From positions 5,394,001-5,458,000 of the forward strand of contig JAQOTA010000050.1 in assembly GCA_029532415.1 (NCBI GenBank): a stretch of 64,000 bases of DNA. The letters are read 5' to 3'. The translations under genes were made by a program, and so were the position numbers. Shown here piece after piece: positions 1-11,587 of this stretch. Below the pieces are notes generated by a model. That model was not told where the DNA came from, ran no database searches, and saw nothing but the letters and a program-made list of their open reading frames with translations. The stretch comes from Marasmius tenuissimus. Lineage: Eukaryota > Basidiomycota > Agaricomycetes > Agaricales > Marasmiaceae. Numbering within the stretch: the stretch's first letter is position 1; each line of letters opens with the position of its first letter.

Positions 1-2300
1 GGTGAACAATATCCTCAGCCCAATTAGCTTTGGAAGTTCAACAATAGCTCAGCCAGTCAAGTCGGCGTCGCAGACAAACAATGCAAAGTCAAGGTCGAGC
101 AAGTGTTCAATGGATTTTCTAGGTTTGGGCAAACAAAGTTCTATTCTGTTCTAATGTCTCTCCAGAAGTGCTCCCGAGTCAACTAACTACCCAACAAGTG
201 GAATAGCTTCGTATCCTCTGAATACTAATTGTACGGATTGCTTGGGGATTCTTGATGAAAAACCCCACTGCTTATATACTCTAGGAGGCTCTAATTCTAC
301 CGAATTGTACAAATATCAAATAAACCATGCCTCGGAGGCATAAACTACCTACTTTGGAATATACTTGGAGAGTTTTGTGTTTACTCTACGCTTTTGAACC
401 CCAAAGTCAAAACCAATAATTTGCTTTGGAAGTATCATCAGCCTCGAACATTCTCTAACATTCTTTTCTTCCGGGTCTCTCCTATCGATGGTTCCGTTCT
501 GCCTATCTGCCTCCGCAGCATTGATTCTCTGGTTCTAGACTCTTCAATCATGATAGGTTGTCCTGTTCTGTCTGCCTCCGAAGCATATACTCCCTTCGTC
601 TGAAGCAAAGTACTTGCCTCTGAAGTGCTACTAGATGCCTATATTCATGGAGTTACCCAGCCGTTCATAGCCAGGTCGATGTCCTTTCCGTAGCTCGGAT
701 AATTCTGACATTCTGCCATCCATATGGCCGCCCCACTATATCCAATCTTGGTACCTTGGATACCGGGTAATAGTTCACTGGTTCAGCCAGAACTCCTACT
801 CGATTCTTCGGTACATCATTCCTTTCTTTCTTCGTCCCTTGCCTTCCAGTGCAGTTGAGTACTGTGTTTTGCTACCAGCGCCAACTATGCCCTTAGTACA
901 GTCAATATCTCCATGTACGGGTACAAGGGAGGTACGTTGACGGTGCAACTCCTTCGATCACTTCTCGATCATTGTTTAGCGCCCAGTGCCTGGTTTGGAT
1001 CCACGCCTCCGAAGCGCTAATTTCCTAGTTTCCGAAGTAAAATTTCCACTTCAGCGGCAAGTCCAGAGGTCAGTATAAGCAAATACTAGGTTGTCCCAAT
1101 TCCTTGCTTACTTTCCCCCCGAGCGCACTATGGCACACTTGCACAATATTGAAGACCACTTCCGCAACTTGCTCTATAGTAAGTCTTTCGATTTTCTAAA
1201 TTCCAAGGCGACCTTCTGACTTCCTCCCCAGAGTTGTATAAGCTCTGGTGGTATCCAGAAGACTACTCTAATAAGATCAAGGAGCGCCACATCATCCTAC
1301 CCATTCCACTCGACACAGAATGAGAGGCTATCCTCGGAATCATCTTCCAGCAGTTTTTCCTCAGTCGCCACAGATCCATCTACTGGGGCTACGTGATTCG
1401 TTATGACATGATCCAGGACGAAATCTATCTCTGCGAGGACACCTTTGACCACTTCATTCCTCACGACGCCAGGTCTGTCATTGACATGGTTGCCGAGTCC
1501 ATTGCTCAAGTTGGTTTCCTCGACTTCAAAACCGCTCGTACTCCTGGAGCCGTCAACGCTTGGATTGATGCCGTCGTCAGTTGTGCTGAGTGCCCAGCAC
1601 CTCCGAAGCTTGACTATACCAAGCTCTCGTTCTTCAAGTACTCCCCTGTCATGGGTCGTTGGCTCTCTCGATCCTTTTCTTTCTATAATCCTATTTTATG
1701 CGATCCATTCTATACCAATTATCTAGATCATGAAACCTTCATTGATTCTTATTATCCTGAGGATTCCGACATAGATAATTACTTCGGTTGGGATGAGGTA
1801 GCTTTAGCCAATATGGATGACTAGCGTAACCTGTAGTATACTTAGTATACTTGAATCAATCATGCCTCCAAAGCGAGGCTTCGACCTTATACCAAGCTTC
1901 TGAGGCTCGACTTAGTCTCACTTTCCGACCATCCATGCGCCCGCGGTGACCTCCTCTGTCTATCCCTACTAGTACGGGTCCTCGTCAAGTCTGATTATAT
2001 TATTCTAATCCTTAGCACAATGCCTCCAAGCCACTGGAGATATTCCCTTGTTATGACTACAGGTCCTAGTCGTGCCTCCGAAGTGATACTTTCTTCAGTT
2101 ATACGACTCCTACAGTTTTCAGAGATAAGGAGAGACACCTCCAAGGCGCTATTCTCTCCTTATGCTAGGATCTGAGCCTTTTACTAGCCGCTCGGGACTC
2201 GCTCTAGTACTCGTATTACCTAGTCATTTCTTATCTGTTTTATGCTAAAATCGCACAAAAACAAGGCTCCGAAGCTGCTTTTTAATAGCAGGCGCTATAC
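1..2300. repeat. Transposon-like edge with many short GCCTCCGAAGC motifs
   Basis: The motif GCCTCCGAAGC or a one- to three-base variant occurs about a dozen times in this stretch in both orientations (near 324, 579, 612, 1007, 1032, 1602, 1862, 1896, 2021, 2074, 2131 and 2264). One copy at 323-337 is a near-perfect palindrome, ATGCCTCGGAGGCAT. I see no comparable density elsewhere in the window. Clusters of short subterminal repeats are a known feature of several eukaryotic DNA transposon groups, where they bind transposase, so a mobile element edge is the best reading. No terminal inverted repeat or target duplication could be identified and the left end is cut by the window, so the element class is open. 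Confidence 0.5.
1130..1824 (+). pseudogene. Two-exon gene with one in-frame stop, inside the motif-rich edge
   Basis: An ATG at 1130 opens a short exon (1130-1178) ending at a GTAAGT donor; the acceptor CCCCAG leads to exon 2 at 1232. The spliced frame reads MAHLHNIEDHFRNLLY and then an aromatic-rich segment KLYKLWWYPEDYSNK, meets TGA at 1321-1323, and continues open in the same frame to TAG at 1824. Without the stop the product would be about 214 residues, acidic at the C-terminus (DSDIDNYFGWDE). The frame is otherwise coherent, so the TGA is either a recent inactivating change or an assembly error. I do not recognise the family. Its position among the GCCTCCGAAGC motifs suggests it belongs to the mobile element rather than the host. 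Confidence 0.5.
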
Positions 2301-2674
2301 CGACACACTGCTTACATGCATTTGCACCAAATTAGCTAAAGTGCCAGAACTACGCCCATTTGAGCCTTGCATCAGATAGGTAGCGATGTCCCTCAATAGC
2401 ACCCCCACCCTGGCCATACCATACTTCCCGTTTGTTCCCCCCTCTCACTCTCCCTCTCCCAGTGAACTTTAATACTGGACCATATCAGACTTGCAAGCCA
2501 TTGAGTCGATTGATATTTTCTACTCGCCGGCCTTGAGTTGGAACTTTTCGATACCAGAAGCGCTATTCAACGCTCTCATGAGTCATGACACTCCCAATAT
2601 GAGACCTAGATTGATTATGCTGTGGAGCCCTGACGCTGAGTGTCACTTCAGAACGATCATAGGGTATACAAACA
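2301..2674. other. Non-coding stretch, pyrimidine-rich
   Basis: No coding segment is supported. A C/T-rich tract lies around 2430-2460. From about 2560 the sequence starts to resemble the region before the G fragment at 34.9-35.1 kb (for example the shared phrase CGCTATTCAACGC). Confidence 0.4.
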
Positions 2675-2842
2675 CTCACTGCAATTACACACACCGAGAG
2701 TGGATTTGTGCCCATTGGAGGAGCCCATATCCTACCAGCTTCAGCCATGCTTGTACGCAAAGTCATCTCCTACTTCAGTCTCCCGAAGATCTGGCTTGTG
2801 ATTCGTCGACTCCAAGGGAGCTACGTTTGGACTAGGCTTTAA
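2675..2842 (+). pseudogene. Fragment of repeated gene family G (copy at the left edge)
   Basis: This frame reads LTAITHTESGFVPIGG and continues for 55 codons to TAA at 2842. It aligns with the corresponding segments near 21.78, 33.77, 35.08, 45.03, 55.82 and 63.87 kb, which begin LTAVIHVEGTPLF or close variants. The closest relative is the fragment at 35079, which shares the downstream nucleotide stretch ending GATCTGGCTTGTGATTCG but in a shifted frame. No start codon or first exon is convincing here. I do not recognise the family; a mixed hydrophobic/basic segment is all that can be described. This is a remnant rather than a working gene. Confidence 0.4.
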
Positions 2843-3530
2843 AAAGAAAAGAAATTAATTCAGTACGTCATTTGGGCAAGGCGCTCAAGTGTCACTCACA
2901 CAAATAGGGGGCACATCCGTTTATAGAGAGTATCAATTGAGGATCTGGGGCCGAGCGGGAGGGTATCAGCACAGATACAGACGGGAGCGTGCGGACCTTC
3001 ACTTCAGTTGGTGCCACTGACACAAGATACACTGTCAGTGTAAACAGTGAGATCAGAGCCTTGAAACCATTTGTGAGGCTTGTCCAGTCCTGATCGTGAT
3101 TACTTTTCCTCTTGGGTTAACCTTTGGGCAGGACTAGGTGGATCTCGACAAAGACCACCACTGAGTGAGGCAAAGAGCGAGCATCATGTGTAGCTCAAAT
3201 TCAAGCCACCACGACTTCAATCCTCTGCAAGCAGCAGGTGTGATAAAATCCTCTTTTGTCAATCCCGGGGCAAGATTTAGGAAGTGCAACCCAGCACGTA
3301 TATTTCGTTGCTTGAGCTCTCGAATGTGTTGCCCAAGGTCCAAATAGTCAAAGTTGAAGCACGAGAAATGTCCTCACAGCACTCGAAAATGGTGGTGCGA
3401 GGATCTTGCCGGCAAGAGGGATATGAATTTATCTCGTCAGTATGTTTCAAGAGTAAAGTTGGGCCTAGACCTTGACGGTCCTTGGAAAGTACTTGAGTGC
3501 GATGTTGAGAAGAAGGGCTGCCAAAAAATT
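2843..3530. other. Intergenic DNA shared with 35.2-35.97 kb
   Basis: No gene is supported. The stretch aligns over most of its length with 35.2-35.97 kb (for example GTTGCCCAAGGT at 3329 and 35708). It is therefore part of a duplicated block that runs from family G through the structured element to family B. Confidence 0.5.
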
Positions 3531-3603
3531 GTTGATGAACATTAGGGACAACAGGCAAACAAGCTTTGTCAGCAGCCATGACGTTGACCATCGCCACCAC
3601 CAT
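3531..3603 (+). repeat. Structured ~70-bp element, copy 1
   Basis: This is the first of seven related elements. Its core reads ACAAGCTTTGTCAGCAGCC followed by GTTGACCATCGCCACCACC. An outer inverted repeat (GTTGATGAAC-type left side, TTGACCA...CCACC right side) and an inner GACAA/TTGTC pairing could form a hairpin. The ATG of a gene-like frame follows at once at 3602. Confidence 0.55.
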
Positions 3604-4040
3604 GACTCTGCTCTCACTGTCAGCAACTCCAAATGTCTCTCAACTGTATCATTGTGCCACATATTCGATCTCTGGCTATTCATATGCAGAGGTTGGCGTT
3701 CTCTCACAAGGCTTCTTGATACATCAATGGCTCACACAAATTCCTTTCACACCTGAACTCATAACAAACCACACTCACTCGGTCGAGAGCTCAGACAATG
3801 GTTTCGACCGCTCCAATAGAGAGCTTGTTTAGACTTCGGGCGCCATCCGTAGCAAAATGGACCTGTTGATGTGGGGAATAAGGAATGATAGACGACGGCA
3901 ACACAGGTGAGTGTTTCTTGGTATCTGGTCGTGTCAACCGCTGACCCTCACTGCTCTATCAGGCGTATCAGAACCTCTTCAAAGTATCAAGGGTGTATCA
4001 AGGGTTGAATTTTAACGAGCGAGAGCACCGTTTGGCGTAA
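3602..4040 (+). pseudogene. Decayed F-box-like gene start (block 1)
   Basis: Directly after the structured element one frame contains LSTVSLCHIFDLWLFICRG, which resembles the opening of an F-box (Leu-Pro...Leu-x-His-Ile-Phe-Asp-Leu). The equivalent segment of the 36.05-kb copy reads SAIICASNSISGYSYVE in one frame and CHIFDL-like in another. The frame is lost after about 60 codons and picks up again only with indels. The family call rests on this one short motif plus the better F-box-like copy at 22752, so it is weak. It is clearly not an intact gene. Confidence 0.25.
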
Positions 4041-5640
4041 TCTCTTCTCATTCAAAGAGGTCGGCGTTCACGAGTGCGTGCCGGTGGTTATATTACTGTC
4101 CATTTGACTGACTAGATTTGCGACTCAAGCCTATTTTTCTGCTGTCGTTGGTACAAAAGCTCATTGGAACCTTCAGTCGTCATTTGAACGTTCAACGTTT
4201 GAGTTTCCTGAACGCTGAGTGTCGAGTCAGTACCTTGCTGACTATCAAAAATGATGCACAGCGAGACTCTTGACACAAACAACCTGTTGGACAAAAAGGC
4301 AACGTCAACATCACGTTAGGACAGGTGCTCGAATGATAATCACCATGGTTTCTTCATAGAACATCTCCGAGCCAGAAATAACGATAAATCTCTGTCTTAC
4401 CATTCAAGGAAAGAACAAGCTCTGATAAGCCGCAATCATGGACCCACATGAGTTCATAATTCTGTTTCGTGGACCAATAATATTACCTCACAATTTGGTT
4501 GTCCTCCTGAGCAGTATTTTTGGATGAGTGATGGGCTTGGTAGTTATGTACGATTGATATGGGACGCCTCGGATGAAGTTTGAGCATCAAGTGCCTCCCC
4601 AGTGTGCTTGGTTGATAGCAGGTCCTGCAATTCTCCGGAGGCTGGTAGCACACTGAACGGAAAGTCGTTTTTATACGTAATATCTTTCAACTCTGAGGGA
4701 GTACATTGGAAAAAATATTGAACATGTATTGCCTACTGAGAGAATGGAATCCTCGAAGATAGATCTGTCAGCCAAAAGCATCGAGTGGACAGCAGATATA
4801 ATTGTGGTCCTTGAGATACGCCTTTCCAGGCTATCCGTGCCTCACCTCAAATTTATTACTGCCAGTCTTGACCGGCACATCAACTTGAGAGGATCCGCAG
4901 AAATGTTAAAAGGCAAGAATGTTATGGAAGGAGTCGTTGAGGATGTTACACGGACAAGAAAAGCTGGGAGACCGCTATTTTGAGGATTATCGTCAGTGAT
5001 GAGAGGCTTGTGTTGGTATAAACAGGGACAAAATGGCATCTGAGCTGGTCGTTTCATGGTCAGTATGAGATGGATGCCGGTGGATCAAAAAAGTGATCTG
5101 TGACATACCGAGTCATCAGCTTGCGCAGACTGAGCGTGTCTGCTGTCATCGTGATTGTGCTTATAGGCAATGAGGGTCTCACAAGATTCAAAAAGATCAG
5201 CAAATCACTGTTTCTTTGGCACAATGACATCGATGACCAGCTCTGGCGAGCCACAGTCGAGATTTATGGGACTGAGTTTGCCAAGACCGATGCCATTGCA
5301 GGTATTGGGTGAGACAGGAATTGACATTGTCACTTGGGGAGGGACAAATATGAGCTTCTGAATGTATAATCAGAAGGCGCAATGAGTTCTGGGAACTGTT
5401 GGCTTGGAAAAGAAATCTGATGAAAAACAACAACGCACAATGAGCACTATCTGGGTCTCGTATTGAGGCTCTACAAGGCAAAAAGACTCTGCGCTTGTTA
5501 CCGATTGTAATTGCATGCGCGCCATTCAAGTCTGAGCAGCTCTTGAGGATCGAACTTCATGCAGCCTACACTGCGATTCCTGCCGCATCCTGGAAGTAAA
5601 CAGAGAGAGAGGCAAGTAGAGCAACAACCTGGTATTAAAT
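4041..5640. other. Degenerate duplicated sequence, no intact gene
   Basis: No coding region is supported on either strand. Parts align with unit 3: 5051-5120 matches 37830-37900 (shared GACATACCGAGT / GGCATACCGAGT), and the phrase ATCATGGACCCACA at 4437 recurs near 23957, 25564, 37213 and 48308 in variant forms. Confidence 0.45.
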
Positions 5641-5995
5641 TCAGGGAATGTTGAGGTGCGAGCAGAGCCTTGCCAATGATGACCGGAGTATCAAGAAGCT
5701 GGTTGATTCAGGGTGAGTATCGTAAGAATATGGGGCAGGTTATACCTCACCAACACGATTCCCATTTTCAGTGAGCCTGTCAACTAGGCAAATGCCAGAT
5801 TGTCTTCCAATCCCTCTTTTTTGAGAGGTTGCGGGTGCACTGTTCAACATTCAACGGGGTTGTGAGACTCGGGGAGGGCATGAATGAAACACATCTTGCT
5901 GATTTTCTCGTTGAGTGTTTTATTTTTGTTTATATCGGCTTTCGCGTAGATGAGAGGGGTGGAATCAGAGCTTCAAAGATGTCAGGCCAAGTGAT
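5641..5995 (+). other. Duplicated segment before family B (matches 38368-38712)
   Basis: The phrase GAGGTGCGAGCAGA at 5653 and the following 130 bases match 38371 onward, including a GTGAGTAT donor-like site and the downstream CGATTCCCA/CGACCATTCCCA. By position it corresponds to family E at 26.1-27.0 kb, but I cannot read a conserved protein through it. Confidence 0.4.
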
Positions 5996-6067
5996 GGTGG
6001 TGGGTGTTGCACACAGCGAGAAACATGGTTTTGTCAGCGACCATGGTGTTGACCAAGACCACCACTT
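5996..6067 (+). repeat. Structured ~70-bp element, copy 2
   Basis: The left arm GGTGGTGGGTGTTG and right arm GTTGACCAAGACCACCAC are imperfect inverted repeats around the conserved centre TTTTGTCAGCGACCATGG. It lies about 110 bp upstream of the family B start at 6174. It is the type-II form (CACA...CGAGAAA on the left side of the centre). Confidence 0.6.
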
Positions 6068-6173
6068 GCGTATAAAAGCCTCAGACCTCTTTAATCGTCA
6101 TTCTTCAACTCAACTAGTCCAGAAATCCTCAGAGATTTTCCTCATCATCAACTGAAAGCACGGAGATAAAAAG

Positions 6174-7590
6174 ACATGGTGGGAAGGTCCAAGCTGTCAG
6201 TGAGTACGATTTTTATCAATTAAATATGTCTCAGGCTCACCCTTTGATGAACCACAAACACCCCTCAATCTCAAGTAACCAGAAATACTCAAAACAGCTC
6301 AAATAGCTCTTCCAGCGCAATCCTCTTCTGGTTTTCCACTAGGCTACCAGTGCCTGCCCGGAACCCACGCTTATACTCCGCCCTCCCCAGTTGATAACTC
6401 CTGCCTCGACCAACGCCAACCTAACAATTATCTGCTGTAAACCCCAAGGAAACCAAGCAGAATGAACCCCTCTTCGACCATGGTCAACCTCCCTATGGTT
6501 TGATCCCAACAAGCCTGACGTTCCTCCGGTGCACAACCTTTTCCGACCCTCATCCATCCGACTTTCTCTCTAATGCATACTTACAATGTTCGTCATTCTT
6601 CCACCCATCAGCATGGAAAGACTACAGAAATTCTACTCGTCAATGGCTCGAAGTACAGGCCATCATCTTCTAGGCCTCGGCTGATTTTGGTCGGTGATTC
6701 TGAGGATGGAGGGATCTCTTGGGTGGGTGCCACATCTCTGAACATAACTCGGACTCATTTACGCCTTCGGTAGGGTTAGAAGTATTTATTAAGACGATTC
6801 TACCGGTATTCAATCAATCCTATTGTCCACCCAAATTCAGTGAAACCGCCCCGCAATTTCCCCCTCGCTCACGATGCTTTTACTACATAGTAAAACCACG
6901 AGCTCTGAGGCCTGAGGGAAAGGAGATTTTGATGGCAAAACGTGTGTGGCAGCTGGTCTCAATTAATTGCAATCTTTTAACTCACCTTGTTTCAGTGCAG
7001 AATGTTCGCTCATTGTAGATTTTTCCTCGAACTCTTTGAGTTTCAGATCTCCTCTACTTGTACAATTACCCATGGTCACGACCTCCGAATTTCGTTGTCT
7101 GGATTATCTTTCACTGTGGCTTCCCAAGGCTGAGCTTCACTCAACAACCGGGTCCATATTACTCAGTGAGCTCGTCACTTCACCCATTCCGCCAGATCAT
7201 TTTCACTCAAGCCACCTATGGAGAGCCCATCGAGTTTACGCTTCCCGGTCAATGGCACCTCCCGCACCTTTTTTCTAGCGTCAACCGATGTCGTTGAACC
7301 TTGTGCAACAGAACGAAAATGGACATCTCGGTCAACCACCAGCAATGTTTTATGTTCGGTTCGGTACTTATCAACTTGAATTTACCACCTTTCAAGAGCA
7401 ATAGACAGCATGTATGTATTGAACTGAACCAACGAGAGTCAGTTGTGTCCCGAGATAATCGTTCTCTGGCACTGATTAGACCTGTGAGCAGCATGAACAA
7501 CTTGACATCTTTGAGTACACTGGTAAAGCGGTGGAAGTTGAATAATGGTGACCCATTGGGACAATGGTTACAGAACTTACTGGAATAAAA
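6174..7590 (+). pseudogene. Decayed family B gene, 5' part (block 1)
   Basis: The first exon reads MVGRSKLS and stops at a GTGAGTACG donor, as in the copies at 27415 (MARSKAKAP) and 38881 (MGKLKVP). Beyond it, blocks of 60-200 bp align with 27.56-28.40 kb, for example GGCTCGAAGTACAGGCCATCA at 6645 with GGCTTGAAGTACAGGCCATCA at 27873. No frame survives for more than about 80 codons. The family is not recognised. The match ends near 7.5-7.6 kb, where the unique peroxidase block begins; the matching 3' part resumes at 16.1 kb. Confidence 0.4.
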
Positions 7591-7805
7591 ATAAGAAGTT
7601 GTACAAGATATATAGATAAGTAGCAATGCCGTTATCAATATCTATAACCCACAAGCACCCATAACTGCTTCCAGCGCTGAGCGACACCGATTCCTCGCTA
7701 TCTCAATACAAGATTCCACAATACAGCAACACCTATCTCTGTTCCTCCCAGTCTACTGCCCACAATACTCAACCCCATCTATTGATAGTGTCTCCGGGTG
7801 ATACT

Positions 7806-9692
7806 TCAAGTGAGCTTCAAGCGACCGAAGAGGACACACAACTGGTTGACATCAGAGCTATCTGAGCTCAAGTATGAATCATAGGAAGGATCGACAGCCT
7901 CATCCAGATCCCATGAAGACAATCTGTGAGGCTCGTCCTTCCTTGCAATCTGTGTCGCCCCCGTCCACCCTGTAGTTGGAGGAAAGTGATAATTAGATGC
8001 GGTAGTGTTAGTGTCAGTAGGAGCTCTCGATTTGTTGCGATTCCCAATGGTAGCCATCCCCGCGCTGGAATGCAAGCCAAACTTTGATGGGGATGGGTAT
8101 TCCGCAATCTTGTTGGTCGCTGGAACCTCTATACCACTGGACATGTTGGATGAGGTAGGTGTCAATGAGAGTATCCTGGGGATGTATGGCCTCGGATGAG
8201 GGTGGCTTCCTTGTTGGGCATAAGAGAAGCCACCATCAATGGGACAGGTTTGCGAGCAGTCCTCGCTCGACAGGCACAAGTCTTGGTCTGGTGAGTGACA
8301 GCTTTCAGCGAATAGAAGTCAGTCCTACCAAGGGCATACCTGTCTCCACAAGTTGGTTTCCGTGCTTTTGGTTCAATTTTTTGCTCACTTGAAACTCGCG
8401 GGTGGATTCGCCGGGGCGAAGGGGCTACCAGTAGTAAGTAGGTCTGTAAGATGACGGGACAAGGATAAGGAACTATCAGCATACCTGAAGCAGGTGGCCT
8501 GTATCCATGCTTCCATACACCGTATTAGTACACTGTTGCTCGTTGGCAACATCTCGGTCTGAAATAGCAGCGGAAGCTACATGCCGGGTTTCAACAGTGT
8601 CAACAGTGTCTGGAGAGAACGAGATCTCGGTGGATCTTTCGCCTTGCGTATTCGATAAGCCTTCTGCAGTGATGGATTTGTCGAAGTTGATAGTGAGGGA
8701 GGATTTTGGATGTACAGAGCCTCACCCTGTATCAAGGGAAGAACATGAATGTCATGATTGAGAATTAGGCGACGACTCTGAATAGAAAAGATAGTCAGCC
8801 GATGGAATAACTTAGGAGCAATTTTGCCATCCCAAGCCCAACTAATGAAGACCATACCACGTGAGGCTGTTATTCGAGTGTAGATAAGACAGCCCTTCGG
8901 TTTCAGCTGTCTGAACTTTGATAGTTTGAGTTTCCATAGGTCGTAGAACTGATATTGTTCTAGTTACTGGCGGTTCAGTCGAATTCAATGAAAACGCATG
9001 ATACTTGAATCTCTCTCTGCCTCCTGTGAGGATAGTGTGATACTGCTTGTTTTGGCTTCATCCTGGCCCTTTCCGACTTTTTCACTGTCCAAAGTGTCAA
9101 TGTTGACGACGACAAATGTCACAGTCGGAGAATTCATATCGTTTTGACGGGTCAAAGTTGCGGGATAATTGAAGGTCAAGTTTCGAGTTGGGTGTTTTGC
9201 TTGTTAAGACAGGAATCCTTCAAAGACAGCATAGAGTAGAGCATGGTGTCCAGACTCCTGGGCGACTTTGTGAGGTGATGATGGTGAGAAACAAACTTCG
9301 GTCGTGCACAATCATGGGATCACGTGGTTTCCTTCCTGCAGCTTCCACCACTTTCGTCAACAGTACCAACAACCCTCTGTCAGAAAACGCACACCAAATT
9401 TGACTATCACCTCCATTGAACTAGTCATCAATCTACTGGGACAATGAGGTTAGTTTTATTTGACTTGAATCTGCGAACTGGGCCCAATATCATCTTTTAG
9501 TCCCACTCGAGAGTCGGAAGTGGTGGCCTGGAAATCTTCAATCGAAACATCATGGTTTTGGAGCGGATGAGCGGCAGCTTGGTAGCTCGTAATTTTTATC
9601 ATCCCAACTGCATGAAACCCCCGAGTACTTGTCGGAATTTCAGTGGCTACGGGTATATGTTTTACAGGAATGTTCATCAATAAGGCAACCAT
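7806..9692 (-). CDS. Possible multi-exon minus-strand gene, unrecognised
   Basis: Several coding-looking minus-strand segments are aligned in order: 9692-9456 (begins MVALLMNIPVKHIPVATEIP), 9179-8985 (TFNYPATLTRQNDMNSP), a segment near 8730-8490, and a last segment 8279-7806 rich in Ser/Pro ending SSDVNQLCVLFGRLKLT. Plausible introns separate some of them (donor GTATGCTG at about 8483, acceptor TACTGGTAG; acceptor CTCACCAG near 8290). The joining phases could not be proved and one TAA interrupts the reading before 9179. The product is unknown. It could be a diverged single gene or accidental open frames. It belongs to the unique block around the peroxidase, not to the repeats. Confidence 0.28.
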
Positions 9693-11160
9693 ATGTATCC
9701 ATCAACATTTGGCTGTGGTAGACGCGAGTGGGTTGGCACCGGAGAGGTATTGCATCGTATTTCCCCCCTCCCCAACGCAGCCAGGAAACCGTTCAAATCT
9801 TTGAGATTAGAAAAGTTACCCCTCACGCATTCCAAGCGTGTTAGCCTAAAGCCATCACCATTTTCCTCCGTGCGGCTTTACGGTCTTCATCAACTAATAG
9901 GAGGAGGTTTGGAACATCCTGGCTACCGACAACAGGCATTGCAAGGAACATGGGTTGAATTGATTGAGTGGCATCGAGGGCGGCTTTCACACGAACAAGA
10001 TCTCTGTCATCGTTCAATATTCAGAAGTGAGTATCTCATTCAACACCATTATCAATAATCGATTCGGTGTTTACCGTGTGTGCCTAGGTTCGCATACTGG
10101 GCCGGCGGCCTATCATGTTCTCAGCATTATCTTCAACGACTGCAATTGGTGTGCCTTACCTTGAGGAATACACTTTTTTGTTGGGCTCTAATCGCAGAGA
10201 CCTGAAATTCCGACAAAAAAGGACGGGCCACATGTTGATCATTTCCCACTCCTCGACTATTCGGGGCCCCCTTTCGAGGAATGTAGTCCCTCTGCACAAG
10301 TCGATGTGTGGCTTCTTTGGCCTACAGCTAGGCTTCACTGCAAGTTGCAAATTGTGATATGGGGTACGCCTCAAACCGCGGACCGCCCTTTGTGATTACT
10401 TCCAGCATACCAAAGTCACAGTGCTTTAAGAATATATCATCTCGTAAATGTGATGGCAACCTTTCATTCGTGAACCCTCATCAACTAAATTGAACAACCC
10501 GCCACCACAGAGATTCCAAGACTGCGCACTACGCAGCATACAGTCAAAGCACGGGTATGGACTTCCGTGTCATACATTCTGTGGTCTTGTAGGTGTCAAA
10601 AATATATCTGCAGCATTGCCTGCTTCCCGATATGACTATCCCCTGACGGCTACATTGTTTCACGGTGATCCACCATCCCGGTGCATCAACCGCCGCGACT
10701 GAAGAATACCAATACAGTCAGCAGCCCTTGATAATAGAAACACTCGGAGGTGAGAGAGCTCAGAGTTATGGCACTAGCGGGTTCTCACACATGTACCTTG
10801 ACAGTGGACCGCCGGTACTGCTGAAGCTGCTCGCGATTGTGCTGGTGTTGACACGCCACGCCTGTCCCTTGGAGCTGGAATCGCCTCAATCAAGCCCTCG
10901 ACTCTTTTTTGAATGACCAATCTCGACGGGTATGAACTTCGTATTCAACCGCCCTGACTTTTCGAGATCGTTTACTCAACCTCGCCGAGGTTTCTCCTTG
11001 TGTTTCCTCCCACTGTCTCTTGGTTCTCTACTCCTTGTCTGTCAATCTAGCTTCTTCCCTGCACTTCCATTCTCCTTCAATTCCCGAATTACCAAACTCT
11101 TCAGAAGACCGCTTTTGATGACAAGACTCCCGGGCAAATTTCACCAGGAATGAGTTATTC
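9693..11160. other. Unique non-coding stretch between doubtful gene and peroxidase
   Basis: I find no conserved protein, no RNA gene and no match to the array units here. Open frames up to about 120 codons exist on the plus strand but show no family features. Confidence 0.4.
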
Positions 11161-11508
11161 GTGGAGTCATGTCGCCGACATTATCGTTTCGTTGTTCTCC
11201 TAAACGCCTTATTTGGCCCCCCTCCTCGGCCTCGTCAAAAGCTTTAGACAATCCAAAATCAACGTTTAGTTGAGCTTCAAGTGGTGTGCGTCCTGGAATA
11301 GAGCCGGCTACATTCTACATTGTCAACGCGATCAAATCCTCGGTCATTCCAAAGACAGCGGTCTTGCCTGGCACTTGATTTGGATGTCCTCCGGCGCGGG
11401 GCTTTATCACCTTGAGTTACCTACAAGGGACATCCGCCCGTTGGAAATAGAGTCAGGGGACAGGATCACTCACAGGCCTTACTTGGCTGAATTAACAGCT
11501 TGGGATGG

Positions 11509-11515
11509 TATAAAA
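11509..11515 (+). promoter_or_regulatory. TATA box of the peroxidase gene
   Basis: TATAAAA lies 79 bp upstream of the ATG at 11588, a normal spacing for a short fungal 5' leader. Confidence 0.65.
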
Positions 11516-11587
11516 GCTGAGGCGTCGCTCCAGTTTCAGACACCACAATTCCTCCTTTCATCTAATCATCGCTCAGTCACCAGCACA

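Noticed and set aside
1297..1509. Minus-strand frame opposite the left-edge gene
   Set aside because: No start context or splice sites, while the plus strand has a canonical intron and a longer coherent frame.
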